The position numbers and the translations under genes are program-made. DNA of 40,620 bases. Source: Prevotella jejuni (lineage in GTDB: Bacteria; Bacteroidota; Bacteroidia; Bacteroidales; Bacteroidaceae). Under the pieces are notes generated by a model. The model had not been told where the DNA came from, searched no databases, and saw nothing but the letters and a program-made list of their open reading frames with translations. Shown here in pieces: positions 27,185 through 35,663 of this stretch. Numbering within the stretch: the stretch's first letter is position 1; each line of letters opens with the position of its first letter. The stretch spans positions 1 through 40,620 of the forward strand of contig NZ_FZNZ01000031.1 in NCBI RefSeq assembly GCF_900187995.1. The letters are read 5' to 3'.

Positions 27185-28021
27185 TTAGTTTTTTATTCTA
27201 TATATTCTCCAAGCAATTTTGCTTAAATCATTATTACAACGAGAATGGGTCGTATGAAATTCTTCGTTAAACCCCGAATTACGGTTTATAATCTCGACTT
27301 GACAAGCAGCAGATGCTTTATCTAACATTTTGGGCAGCCAATCATTAGATACTTCGTTGTAAGATGTGATATCTGCCAAACAAATAACTCCACAATCTGT
27401 TAGCTTTGGAGAAAATACATTTATAATATGTTCATATGGATTACGTTCTTCAAATTGTTGACATGTTACAAATTCACAAATAGCTTTAAAGGATATAATA
27501 AAATCATAAGCCTGAGTTATGACATCTGTAACAATTTTCAAATCATAAAAATCATCTATAACAACAGGCATTAATTGACAATCTAACTTAATTTCCGTGT
27601 GTGCTGATACCACATCAAGAATTTGCTCCAAATTTCGTAGGGCATGAGCGTTTCCATCTAATGCTTTAATTCTTATTTTCTTGATAGAAGAAAGTTGTTC
27701 TGAAACTGCAATTATAAAACCAACGAGCTCACCTCCTGTACCACCCCCAAAATCAAAGACTGACAATTCCTCTTTATCTTGATATTGTATGTAATTATTT
27801 TGTAAATACTTACTAAAAATTAGGTATGACTCAGAATAGCTTCTTGGGAAATAGGTTCCGAGATAACCCAAGATATCCTCTTGTCCCCAGTCAAGGACAA
27901 CAAGATCTTTTTTCTTTCTACTATATATAGCAGACAATTTATTAAATAGTAAATTGTCTAACCAGATAGGTAGAGTAATGTGTCTAACTTCTGAATTGTT
28001 CATATAAATGATTTCGTCCAA
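27185..28021 (-). CDS. Class I SAM-dependent methyltransferase-fold protein (278 aa)
   Basis: The Rossmann core is clear: motif I VFDFGGGTGG (88-97), the acidic end of β2 in 'IKALDGN', a motif II/III stretch 'VVIDDFYDLKIV', and β4 'YDFIISFKAICEF', where DNA methylases would have (D/N)PP(Y/F). The N-terminal ~85 residues are helical and may bind the substrate. Without an NPPY motif, an N6-adenine DNA methylase is unlikely; a nucleotide, RNA or protein substrate fits better. It is the first gene of the four-gene operon, and the 5' end abuts the degraded relaxase gene with about 170 bases between. Confidence 0.75.
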   Translation of the reverse strand: MDEIIYMNNSEVRHITLPIWLDNLLFNKLSAIYSRKKKDLVVLDWGQEDILGYLGTYFPRSYSESYLIFSKYLQNNYIQYQDKEELSVFDFGGGTGGELVGFIIAVSEQLSSIKKIRIKALDGNAHALRNLEQILDVVSAHTEIKLDCQLMPVVIDDFYDLKIVTDVITQAYDFIISFKAICEFVTCQQFEERNPYEHIINVFSPKLTDCGVICLADITSYNEVSNDWLPKMLDKASAACQVEIINRNSGFNEEFHTTHSRCNNDLSKIAWRIYRIKN

Positions 28022-28195
28022 GTAAGCAGACTTTTTGTTATGAGAATTGTCTAAATTTGGCTATAAAAATACGCAAATCTATCGAGATTAAAGAAGAAAG
28101 TGGCAGAAATCTTGATTTTTCTCCTCGAATTTAATAAATTAAGGGCAGTTGAAGCGATATTTTTACGCCAAACGCCCTATATGTGTTCTAACACT

Positions 28196-29066
28196 GATTA
28201 TCTTGTCCTACATTTCTTGGTCGGTGTTCCTAATCCAATCTTTAGCGTACCATCCCAATTCGTCAGTTGGTCAGCGCATCCGTTTGAGCCTCCAAGCGAG
28301 ACGTATGTGTCGGCAACTGCATGACATGTGATCAACGAATGAAAGGAAGTTGCTGATAGCATCCTTTGTATAAGTGACATCCTTTGTGGCAAAAAGTTTT
28401 GTCCAGTTGGAAACACATTCTCTGCGAAATTCAGTACAACCGTTCCATGTCATACCCGCAAGGAACTTGTTGACAGAAGCCTCTATATTCTTTGATACGT
28501 TTAAGGACAGCCTGTCGTTTACAGCGGTAGCAATGAGACCGTAATATATAGCATTAGCTTCCTTATCGTTGAAATTTATACGCTCAGTCTGTGAGAATTT
28601 GCCAAGTGAACTATGTCCCTCGTTTATGAAGCGAATAAGTACGCTTTGAAATCTTGATTGTCTGGTCTGTTCATCACGTTTACACTCAGCTTCTTGTCGT
28701 TTTCTCTCTTCCGCTTCCTGCTTTTTCCGCTTTTCAATACGTTCAATGGCTTCAACTATTTCAGGCTGTTGTTTCAACTCGTTCCATTGCATGATGAAAA
28801 GTTTGTACTTTGACAAGAGGGCATTATAATCATTGCCAATGCTGGCAAGTTCGCTATTAGCAGTAGTCAACTATTTCCTGAGACCATCTATCACTTCATC
28901 CTTTTGAATGGTAACACGCTTTATGGCGTTCTCTTCAAGTTGGGAGATGCGTTCCTTTACCTTGGCGTTCTCTGTCTTCAAAGCGTTATTCTCAGAAACA
29001 AGAACCTTGTTCTCTTTAATAAGACGGTTGAGGTTCTGCATGTAGTAGGTGTAAGTCTTGTTAACT
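28196..29066 (-). pseudogene. Decayed 3' part of a MobV-type relaxase (coiled-coil tail)
   Basis: An open frame from about 29060 reads 'NKTYTYYMQNLNRLIKEN', then a coiled coil to a TAG at 28871-28873, and resumes in frame from 28870 with 'LTTANSELASIGNDYNALL'. Long Lys/Glu-rich coiled coils like this form the C-terminal part of Bacteroides MobV (Pre/Mob) relaxases. Near 28300 the frame appears to shift again: one frame ends 'HIRLAWRLKRMR', while the other continues 'SLGGSNGCADQLTNWDG', which looks more like a real terminus. The whole N-terminal relaxase domain is absent. With one nonsense codon, one frameshift and no catalytic part it cannot function. Confidence 0.6.
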
Positions 29067-29095
29067 GATATCTTACAAAGGTACGCTGCATCAAC

Positions 29096-29629
29096 TTGGA
29101 AAAAGCATTGCCCTTTCTCAAATCTATTAGCTATGAGGTAAGAGGAAGAAGATACGAAGCCATTGGTTTTGCCAACCTCTCTGGCGGCTATGAACTTCGG
29201 GACGACAATATGTTCAAAGGAACGATTGCCCCAAAGGACATCACTCCGATATTTGAGAACAAAACACAGCCCGTCTGCCTGTTCGAGGGATTTATGGACT
29301 TTCTCTCTTTCCTTTCAATGAAAGAAGAAGTGAATAACCGCTGCCTTGTGATGAACTCTGTGAGCAACATTGGAAGAAGTATCAGCTACCTGAACAACCA
29401 TCAAGTATCTTCTATCCGTACTTTCCTTGATAACGACGACGCGGGGCGGAGAGCAGTGCTGGAATTTGTAAAGGCAGGTTTTAAGGTAGAAGACATGTCT
29501 GTACATTATGGGAACTTCAAAGACCTCAACGAGTATCATGTCAGCCGTGTTCGTGAGCAACAGAAAAAGTTGGAGAAAACTCCAAAAACAAGCAATAAAC
29601 CCAAACAAGTCAAACTTAAAATACGATAG
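29096..29629 (+). pseudogene. 5'-truncated primase/TOPRIM protein of the mobilizable element (177 aa remain)
   Basis: The remaining part matches the C-terminal half of the CHC2/TOPRIM primase-like proteins of Bacteroides elements: 'YEAIGFANLSGGYELRDD', then the TOPRIM core with VCLFEGFMDFLSF (catalytic Glu), 'VMNSVSN' and TFLDNDDAGRRA (the DxD motif). The N-terminal zinc-ribbon and primase part (about 120-150 residues) is missing. The frame is open upstream only to a TGA at 29066-29068, and there it meets the decayed relaxase gene. The first usable start is a TTG at 29096, so little or no functional protein is expected. Confidence 0.75.
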
Positions 29630-29633
29630 AGCA

Positions 29634-30113
29634 ATGAAAAAGATAAAAGCAAGCAGAGAGGAGATAGACCAATCCATAAAAGAAGCGTTCAGCATGAACA
29701 GACAGGAAAGTAATGAAAGAACAGACAGGAAAAGTCTTACATACTACTTGGGAGATACAGAAGACAAGGTGGAAGAACAACCACAGGCAAAAGCTCCATC
29801 AAAGGAAACGGATTGCCAAGAAGTAATAGCTTCCGAGTCTGCACAGCACGCAGAGAATGCAACCGTTCAACGGCGTATCAGTACCAAGATGAGACGGGGA
29901 ACGCTCGAAGCCTATAAACAGACTTTCCTTGTTCCTACAAAGTTGAACGACCGAAAGGCGGTTTATCTGAGCAGGGCGACACAAGAGCGTGCGGACTTCA
30001 TCGTCCGTAGGTTGGGCGACAAGGGAGCCAACGTGTCAAGCTTCATTGAGAACCTCGTGCGCACGCATTTGGAGGAATACGGCGAGGATATAGAAAAATG
30101 GAGGAGACTATAA
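29634..30113 (+). CDS. DUF3408-like mobilization/partner protein (159 aa)
   Basis: The start at 29634 (MKKIKASREEIDQSIKEAF) lies four bases after the primase stop. The N-terminal half is polar and disordered. The C-terminal half ('YKQTFLVPTKLNDRKAVYLS' then 'NVSSFIENLVRTHLEEY') fits the ribbon-helix-helix-like region of DUF3408 proteins that accompany Bacteroides transfer genes. A role in DNA binding for element transfer or maintenance is inferred from the family and position. A hairpin follows directly. Confidence 0.65.
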   Translation: MKKIKASREEIDQSIKEAFSMNRQESNERTDRKSLTYYLGDTEDKVEEQPQAKAPSKETDCQEVIASESAQHAENATVQRRISTKMRRGTLEAYKQTFLVPTKLNDRKAVYLSRATQERADFIVRRLGDKGANVSSFIENLVRTHLEEYGEDIEKWRRL

Positions 30114-30124
30114 AGCGCAGGAAA

Positions 30125-30165
30125 AGGGTCGACGGTTTTACTCAAAATCCACGACCTTTTTTAGA
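30125..30165 (+). terminator. Rho-independent terminator after the DUF3408-like gene
   Basis: GGTCG (30127-30131) pairs with CGACC (30152-30156), with extra CGG/CCA pairing inside, followed by TTTTTT. It lies 12 bases after the stop codon. Confidence 0.7.
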
Positions 30166-30299
30166 GAATACGATAACGGCAATTTACTGAACAGGCAGAA
30201 TGGTGGGAGTACCACGAACGCAGTTAAACACAGAATGCAGTGCATTCGTTTTCAAGCAGAAAAATACTTTATGTGTAAACGGCCTATTGGGTAGCATTG

Positions 30300-30345
30300 C
30301 AAGACGTCAGTTTGTACCCACAAACTGCGCTTGCTCCCCTTGTGA
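30300..30345 (+). other. oriT: Probable origin of transfer (oriT) of the mobilizable element
   Basis: CAGTTTGT (30308-30315) and ACAAACTG (30320-30327) form a perfect 8-bp inverted repeat with a four-base loop. It is followed immediately by GCGCTTGCTCCCC (30328-30340). An inverted repeat just 5' of a nic-like GC-rich segment, upstream of mobC and relaxase genes, is the usual oriT layout. The rest of 30166-30440 shows no ORF. Confidence 0.6.
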
Positions 30346-30440
30346 GACTGTCGGGGAGGTTAGACCGTAATCACTCCGTTCTCATCGGTCAGTGTTCAGG
30401 AATTAAGCAAGATTGAAAACAAAGAAAAGAGGACTTTTAT

Positions 30441-30872
30441 ATGAACAGATACAACAGCAAGACTGCCCGATGGCAGCAACAGGAGAAGGAAGAACTACGG
30501 ATGAACAAGACGGAATTCATCAAGGTAAGATGCACCTTAGAGGAAAAGCAGCGTATCAAATCAAAAGCGGAAAGCACAGGACGGAAGTTCTCAGATTACT
30601 GCCGTGAGATACTCCTTAACGGAGAAGTAACAGCCGTTCCCAAGATGACAGACAATGAGAGGGAAGCCATAGAGGTGTTGAGACGAACGGCCTACTTCTT
30701 TACACATGTTTCCAACCTTATCAAGGTAAAGGATGATGCGTGGGTACTGATTACTCAAAGCCTTTCCTATTTGGCAAGGGAAGCATTTAAGCGTTTCTTT
30801 AATCCCAAATACCGTATTGAGGAAAGGGCAATTAAACTCTTAAATCTGATGGAGAATGATAGGGAAATGTAA
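30441..30872 (+). CDS. MobC-like relaxosome protein (143 aa)
   Basis: This is a small relaxosome accessory protein. The part from about residue 21 (MNKTEFIKVRCTLEEKQRIK) is a ribbon-helix-helix-type DNA-binding region, followed by 'GRKFSDYCREILLNGEV', the MobC/BmgB pattern. The C-terminal half is helical. The internal ATG at 30501 is an alternative start that matches the family better. The 3' end overlaps the relaxase gene by 17 bases. It should bind near the oriT just upstream and help the relaxase to nick. Confidence 0.8.
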   Translation: MNRYNSKTARWQQQEKEELRMNKTEFIKVRCTLEEKQRIKSKAESTGRKFSDYCREILLNGEVTAVPKMTDNEREAIEVLRRTAYFFTHVSNLIKVKDDAWVLITQSLSYLAREAFKRFFNPKYRIEERAIKLLNLMENDREM

Positions 30873-31923
30873 GGCTATTGCGCATGGTAGCAATGCACTG
30901 GAGTATATTTTCAGAGAGGGGGAACTCGGTAAAACGCTTCTCTTTCACAATCTCTGCGGCACTATGCCAAAGGAGATTTACGAGGAAATGAAGATGGTCA
31001 GCGATTACAATACACGTTGCAGAAACAAGTTCCTGCGTATCGAAATCGGCATTGCACCACAGGACGAGAAAAGATTGAGCCTTGTATCCGTCCGTAACCT
31101 TGCGTCAAACTTTGCAATACGCATGGGACTTGCCAACCATCAATGGGTGGCAGTAACGCACAAGGATACCGATAATATGCACATCCATATTATTGCCAAT
31201 CGTATCAGTCTATATGGAGAAGTGTATGATACCACCTTTATGAGTAACCGAGCAGCAAGGGTTGCAGAGGAACTCAGCCGCAAGCATGGTATGACCATCG
31301 CAAAGGAAGTCAAGGCGAAAAGGCTGCATCAGAAGCCAAAAGCCAACCCAACGAGAGAACAAACCAAACAGCAGGTACAGAAGATATGTTATGCCTTACT
31401 TGATAGGTACAAAGGCACAGGAATCACAGGGCACTCCATGTTTCTCTATGACCTTAGCAAGAGTGGCGTAACCATTGAACGCTTAAAGAATAAACAGGGA
31501 AAGATATATGGCTTGAAGTTCGCATACGACGGCCAGACTTTCAAGGCATCGGAAATTGGCAGAGAATTTGGCTACCATTCCTTGCAGAAGAACTTCGAGA
31601 TAAGCAACAAGACAGAACCAAAGAAAGCCACGACAATGGCAGATGAGCTGGCAAAGAACAAAATTCAATCCCATACAGGTTACCAACTCGTTCCTCCCAG
31701 CCGTCCCTATACGTCACCTGCCAACACAAATGAAAGTTCATCTATTGCACAAGCAGTAGGTAATATGGCAAATACAGCCATAAATGCAGCCGAAGAAATC
31801 ATTTCCGGAGCAGGCGGGTTAATCAACCCACAGACACACGGTGATGATTATGCCGAAACAGCATGGCAGCACAGGCTCAGAAACCAAGCCAAGAAAAAGA
31901 AGAAAAGAGGAAGAGGATTGTAA
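30856..31923 (+). CDS. Relaxase/mobilization nuclease (355 aa)
   Basis: This is a MobA/VirD2-type relaxase, which nicks at oriT and pilots the DNA strand. The N-terminal ~160 residues carry the fold: 'HGSNALEYIFREGELGKTLL' in the first part, and the three-histidine metal motif HKDTDNMHIHIIANR (about residues 101-115). The likely catalytic Tyr is Tyr17 (NALEY). The C-terminal region ('RYKGTGITGHSMFLYDLSKS') is the second conserved block of this Bacteroides family, and the end is a basic tail. The gene appears intact, so the element could still be mobilized in trans by a conjugative element, although its primase is broken. No conjugation (Tra) genes are present. Confidence 0.9.
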   Translation: MIGKCKAIAHGSNALEYIFREGELGKTLLFHNLCGTMPKEIYEEMKMVSDYNTRCRNKFLRIEIGIAPQDEKRLSLVSVRNLASNFAIRMGLANHQWVAVTHKDTDNMHIHIIANRISLYGEVYDTTFMSNRAARVAEELSRKHGMTIAKEVKAKRLHQKPKANPTREQTKQQVQKICYALLDRYKGTGITGHSMFLYDLSKSGVTIERLKNKQGKIYGLKFAYDGQTFKASEIGREFGYHSLQKNFEISNKTEPKKATTMADELAKNKIQSHTGYQLVPPSRPYTSPANTNESSSIAQAVGNMANTAINAAEEIISGAGGLINPQTHGDDYAETAWQHRLRNQAKKKKKRGRGL

Positions 31924-32706
31924 CCACTTTTCTCAATTCCTAGTCTCTATCCCAAAACTAAGACAAAGCAAAAGAGAGAAATCTTCATCAAAAACGCTTG
32001 TTATTCAAAGCAAATGATTATCTTTGCAAATAGAATAACAAGCGTTCTTTGTTAATGCAGAAACCTGCGATTGAAAGTACTTCGCTCGTTTCCAAATCGT
32101 TACCTGTTTAGTTTACACAACAAGGTAACTTCTTTATTTTCAATTAGATACATTTTAAGAATTATCTTGAGGTGTAAAAGGGCATCTTTTACAAGGGTGT
32201 TTGTAACCTTTTGTTTTTCTGATAGTTACAAAGACAAAAATAAGAGAAAATCTGTTGTTTTTCGATTTGGCGTGGATAAAAAGTGTAAAGATTTTGTTAA
32301 GTAGGCGATTAGATGGCTTTGTGCGTGGGAAAGTAGATGAGCTCATGGGTTGATGGCTGTACAGGCAGAGTGTTATAGATACGGTTTCATGGGTTGACAG
32401 GTGTATGGATGGGCTGCTATAGATACGGTCTCATGGGTAGGGAAGTGTACGGACTGGGTACTAAAGGTATTGGCTTCGGGCGTTGAAAATTGCGTTTTGA
32501 GGCTAAGTTTTTATACTTTTATTCCGTCATTTTTTTAGTCTTAAACAGTTGGTTTACCCCTCTTTAACTCCTTCAGCAGCTATGATGTCTTCGTAAGAAT
32601 GCGCCTGTTCCCACCGTCTAAATAAACAGACGATGTACGGAATGTGAATTTTTATTTGTAAGTTTGTAGGTGAAAATAACACTTATAAGGTAGAATATAA
32701 CTTTAT
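31924..32706. other. Right end of the mobile element and flanking intergenic DNA
   Basis: No gene is credible here. AACGCTTGTTATTC (31993-32006) faces GAATAACAAGCGTT (32033-32046), a 14-bp inverted repeat whose loop holds ATTATCTTTGCAAA, a promoter-like -7 box on the plus strand. TTCGCTCGT (32081-32089) matches 12047-12055 and is followed by CGTTACC and GGTAAC. A GAGGTGTAAAAGG segment at about 32167 recalls 11820. From about 32320 to 32460 there are loose repeats of 'CATGGGT' and 'GATACGGT'. The boundary of the element lies somewhere in 31.95-32.2 kb. Confidence 0.55.
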
Positions 32707-34126
32707 GTGAAACGCAGAACGTGGCGCAAATATCATAAATGGACGGGACTAATCATCAGTTTCTTCTTGGTAATGTTTTGTCTTTCGGGAATCGTCTTGA
32801 ACCATCGTCGGTGCTTTGCTGACATCAATGTGAGCAGAGCAGTGCTACCTGGTCGGTATGATTTCAAGCATTGGAACAACGGATTGTTGCGTGGAACGCT
32901 GCGTTGTAAGGATGATAAGGGGCACGACATGGTGCTCATCTATGGTGCTGCAGGCGTTATTCGGACAGATACGGCAGCGTCAATCTTCATTGATTATAAC
33001 CAGGGATTGCCTTCAGGTGCTGATTATCGGCAGATGAGAGGAGTGGTACAGACGAAAAACGGATAGGTCTTTGCTGCAAGTGTCATGGGTCTTTACCAAC
33101 TCAAAACCCACCAGGGCTGGCAGTCGGTGGCACTTCCTGAGATGGATTCAGCTAATCTGTTGAGCGACATTACCACACGGGGTGACACGCTGGTGGTGCT
33201 CTCGCGTTCCTATCTTTACTATGCTACAGCCCCTTACCGACAGTTCCATAAGGTGGAGATACAGCCTGCTGCGGGCGACGATGGTAAGGTTTCGCTCTTC
33301 CGACAGGTGTGGTTGCTGCATAGTGGTGGGCTTTTCGGGACCGTGGGGAAGCTGATTGTCGACCTCATAGCACTCATTCTCATTGCTCTTTGTGTGACGG
33401 GTGTGTGGTTCTGGGTGCGTCCGACGCATACAAAAGTATTGAATTGGCATAATAAGATTGGTGTGTTTACCATCGTATTGACGCTCTTCACGGCGATAAC
33501 AGCGTGGGCTTTGCGTCCTCCAGTGATGATCCCACTGACCATGAATAACACCGATCCGCTGCCTGGAGCAGTCTTGGCAAGCGATAACGCATGGTACGAT
33601 TGTCTGCGGATGATACGTTATGACGAGCAGAATCACGACTGGTTACTATCGACATCAAAGGGCTTTTGCTCCTTATCTTCGCTAACCTCAAAACCACAAC
33701 CCATCAACATTGCACCGCCAGTGAGTGTGATGGGGCAGACGGTATGGCAACGTGACGAGAGTAGAATGTGGCTTGTTGGCTCTTTCGATGGACTCTTTCG
33801 GTGGAATAGACAGGCTGGACAGATTGAGCCTTACAATAATATGATGGTTGCAAGGGCTACTATTCCGGGGACAGCTGCCGCCGGTCAGATGGTAGTAGGC
33901 TTATAGTTCCGACTTCACAGGTGAGGAATGTGTGGCTGATTATTACGATGGTACGTTCTTCTCTGCCCAACCTGAAGAGTTGAGAACCATGCCAATGTCA
34001 CTGTGGAGTCTTGCCTTAGAGGTGCATACGGGTCGTATTTATGCTGGTGCTATAGACTCTTTCCTCTTTATCATTGTTGCCGGATTGTTCGTAATCATCG
34101 CACTGTGGTCGGGTAAGAAGAGCTAA
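32707..34126 (+). pseudogene. PepSY-associated TM protein, broken by a stop and a frameshift
   Basis: The N-terminus (WRKYHKWTGLIISFFLVMFC then 'LSGIVLNH') is that of a PepSY-TM inner-membrane protein, often linked to siderophore or iron uptake. It starts at a GTG at 32707. A TAG at 33064-33066 interrupts it after residue 119, and the same frame continues from 33067 ('VFAASVMGLYQLKTHQGW'). It then runs with two further transmembrane segments ('DLIALILIALCVTGVWFWV' and 'IGVFTIVLTLFTAITAWAL') to a TAG at 33904. An extra T near 33902 shifts the frame, and 'SDFTGEECVADYYDG' continues to 34126 with a final transmembrane helix. Restoring both gives one ~470-residue protein. Confidence 0.85.
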
Positions 34127-34142
34127 AAAGCTTCTTACCTTA
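34112..34142 (+). terminator. Hairpin at the end of the PepSY-TM pseudogene
   Basis: GGTAAGAAG (34112-34120) pairs with CTTCTTACC (34131-34139), with the stop codon in the loop. Only a weak T/A tract follows. Confidence 0.55.
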
Positions 34143-34216
34143 TATATAATAGATGTGAGAAAGAGGTATAACAGGGATAAAGAAGATATAAAATACGAGT
34201 AAAAAAGTCCGAGGAA

Positions 34217-34245
34217 TAAAAAAGCTTAAGCCTATGGCTTAAGGT
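34217..34245 (-). terminator. Terminator of the Panacea toxin-antitoxin operon
   Basis: CTTAAGCC (34225-34232) and GGCTTAAG (34236-34243) form a perfect 8-bp stem. On the minus strand it is followed by TTTTTTATT. It lies about 80 bases past the stop of the 280-aa gene. Confidence 0.75.
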
Positions 34246-34325
34246 TGGAAAAGGAAGTAATGGCGTAATGAATATTAAGGTTTAAAGTGTAAAGTGCAAT
34301 GTTTAAAGCAGAGACTTCGTTCCTA

Positions 34326-35168
34326 TTATTTCTCACTAAAGTCTGGATTAAAGTCCTCAAAGAACTTTTTCTGCTTCTCAATAAGCTGGTTTGTCTCTTG
34401 GTACATGAACTTACAGGCGAGGTCATAGAGAGGAATTGCGACATGATGGACCAAAGAGTCGGTGAAGCCAAGCTCTCTATAATAGTTCACAAGGCTCTCA
34501 TCTTCCGATAAGTCTGCAGCAAAAAGGAAGATATATTCGCATCCAACAATTTCTAAAAGATACTTAACTTGGGGTATTATGAACTTCCAAAAGATAATAC
34601 TACCTAACCTTTGAGGCATATTTAGTGCTTCCCATTTCTCGCGATAACCATCATTGATACAGAAATGAACAATCTCTACACCTGAATAAGTCTTACCTAC
34701 GTGACGTTGATTGCCCTTGAATATCTCATCAATGGTAACCTCATCTGCGCTAAAAACACTTTCAAGTGATTCTCTTGTAAGTCCTTTTTTTGAGCGAAAG
34801 GATTCTAATAACTCTTTAAATCCTTCTTTTTTATCTTCGGATATGCTCTTGTCCATTATCTTTTTTATAAGGAGATTGCATATCTTCTGTAACTGTTGGT
34901 ATTGGTCAGCTTCAACTATTTTATCATAAAGCATACCACATTTTAATGAGAAATAGAAGACAACGCTTCCTTCCTCATCCTTTATTACATAATAAGCAGT
35001 TGTGTTATTCTCGTCTTCCTCATATGCTTTATCCTTGAGATTCTGCTCAAGTTGAGGATTTCTGCTATTGTAGAAGTCTTCAACTATCCACATATTCTCC
35101 AGCTTTTCTGCAAGACGTTCACAGGAAAAGCTGTCCAATACCTTCCTTTGTTCTTCTGTAATTTTCAT
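34326..35168 (-). CDS. Probable toxin of a Panacea system, GNAT-like C-terminus (280 aa)
   Basis: I do not recognise the full-length family. The C-terminal ~100 residues contain the acetyltransferase-like pattern 'YIFLFAADLSEDESLVNYY' then RELGF, the usual end of a GNAT fold, preceded by 'FWKFIIPQVKYLLEIVGCE'. The N-terminal ~100 residues include 'AYYVIKDEEGSVVFYFSLKC', which resembles the first β-strands of the same fold, with a helical insert between about 105 and 180. The gene follows a Panacea-domain gene by 24 bases and shares its terminator, which fits a toxin whose neutralizer is the Panacea protein. The acetyltransferase call is an inference; the Arg/Gln-x-x-Gly-x-Gly/Ala motif is not clear. 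Confidence 0.55.
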   Translation of the reverse strand: MKITEEQRKVLDSFSCERLAEKLENMWIVEDFYNSRNPQLEQNLKDKAYEEDENNTTAYYVIKDEEGSVVFYFSLKCGMLYDKIVEADQYQQLQKICNLLIKKIMDKSISEDKKEGFKELLESFRSKKGLTRESLESVFSADEVTIDEIFKGNQRHVGKTYSGVEIVHFCINDGYREKWEALNMPQRLGSIIFWKFIIPQVKYLLEIVGCEYIFLFAADLSEDESLVNYYRELGFTDSLVHHVAIPLYDLACKFMYQETNQLIEKQKKFFEDFNPDFSEK

Positions 35169-35192
35169 GATATAAAGGTGTTTTCTTTCGTA

Positions 35193-35663
35193 TTATGCGC
35201 CTAAGATGTTAAGCATAATTCGTCTTTGCTTTATGCGTTGGGCATCAACGCGGATGTCTTCAACCCTTATTTTTGTCCTACAAGCACTGTCGGGATCATA
35301 TCCCTCACGTGCTTTTCGCCAGGAATATTCGCCATGTGAAAGCGTACTTAAGCTCCATGAGTCTTTTGATGCATAGGAAGAGAAGACCTTATCAAATACC
35401 TTTTTGTACTTTCCGATAGTCTCATCGCTGAGCATTTCACCATGAAGTTTATCAGTTTGGAATGCTTTATGAACAGAATAGAGCACCGGTCCATATTTCC
35501 AAGCCTCGAATTGATCCTCAAATAGAGGCTCTCCTGTCTCAATGATAGCCTCACGTTGGGTGAGATAAAGTAGCTTATGCAACTTCATCTCATCAATCTG
35601 TCTGCCATATTCTTTCTCATATCGCTGACTGATATAGGATGCTATCTGCTGTACATCTTCCAT
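35193..35663 (-). CDS. Panacea-domain (DUF4065/SocA-like) antitoxin (156 aa)
   Basis: The signature of the Panacea family is plain: 'ASYISQRYEKEYGRQ' in the first helix, 'MKLHKLLYLTQREA' (26-39) and FEAWKYGPVLYSVHKAF (47-63 region). The rest is helical. Panacea proteins act as antitoxins, or as proteolytic adapters (SocA), against many unrelated toxins, so the fold identifies the pair while the neighbour identifies the toxin. It is the first gene of a two-gene operon on the minus strand. Confidence 0.85.
   Translation of the reverse strand: MEDVQQIASYISQRYEKEYGRQIDEMKLHKLLYLTQREAIIETGEPLFEDQFEAWKYGPVLYSVHKAFQTDKLHGEMLSDETIGKYKKVFDKVFSSYASKDSWSLSTLSHGEYSWRKAREGYDPDSACRTKIRVEDIRVDAQRIKQRRIMLNILGA

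Noticed and set aside
28100..28331. Plus-strand ORFs antisense to the relaxase tail
   Set aside because: They are shadows of the decayed minus-strand gene, with unlikely composition and no promoter.
32071..32304. Plus-strand 77-aa ORF at the right flank of the element
   Set aside because: It is Phe- and Lys-rich, AT-driven, and has no start signal or family. It crosses the probable element boundary.
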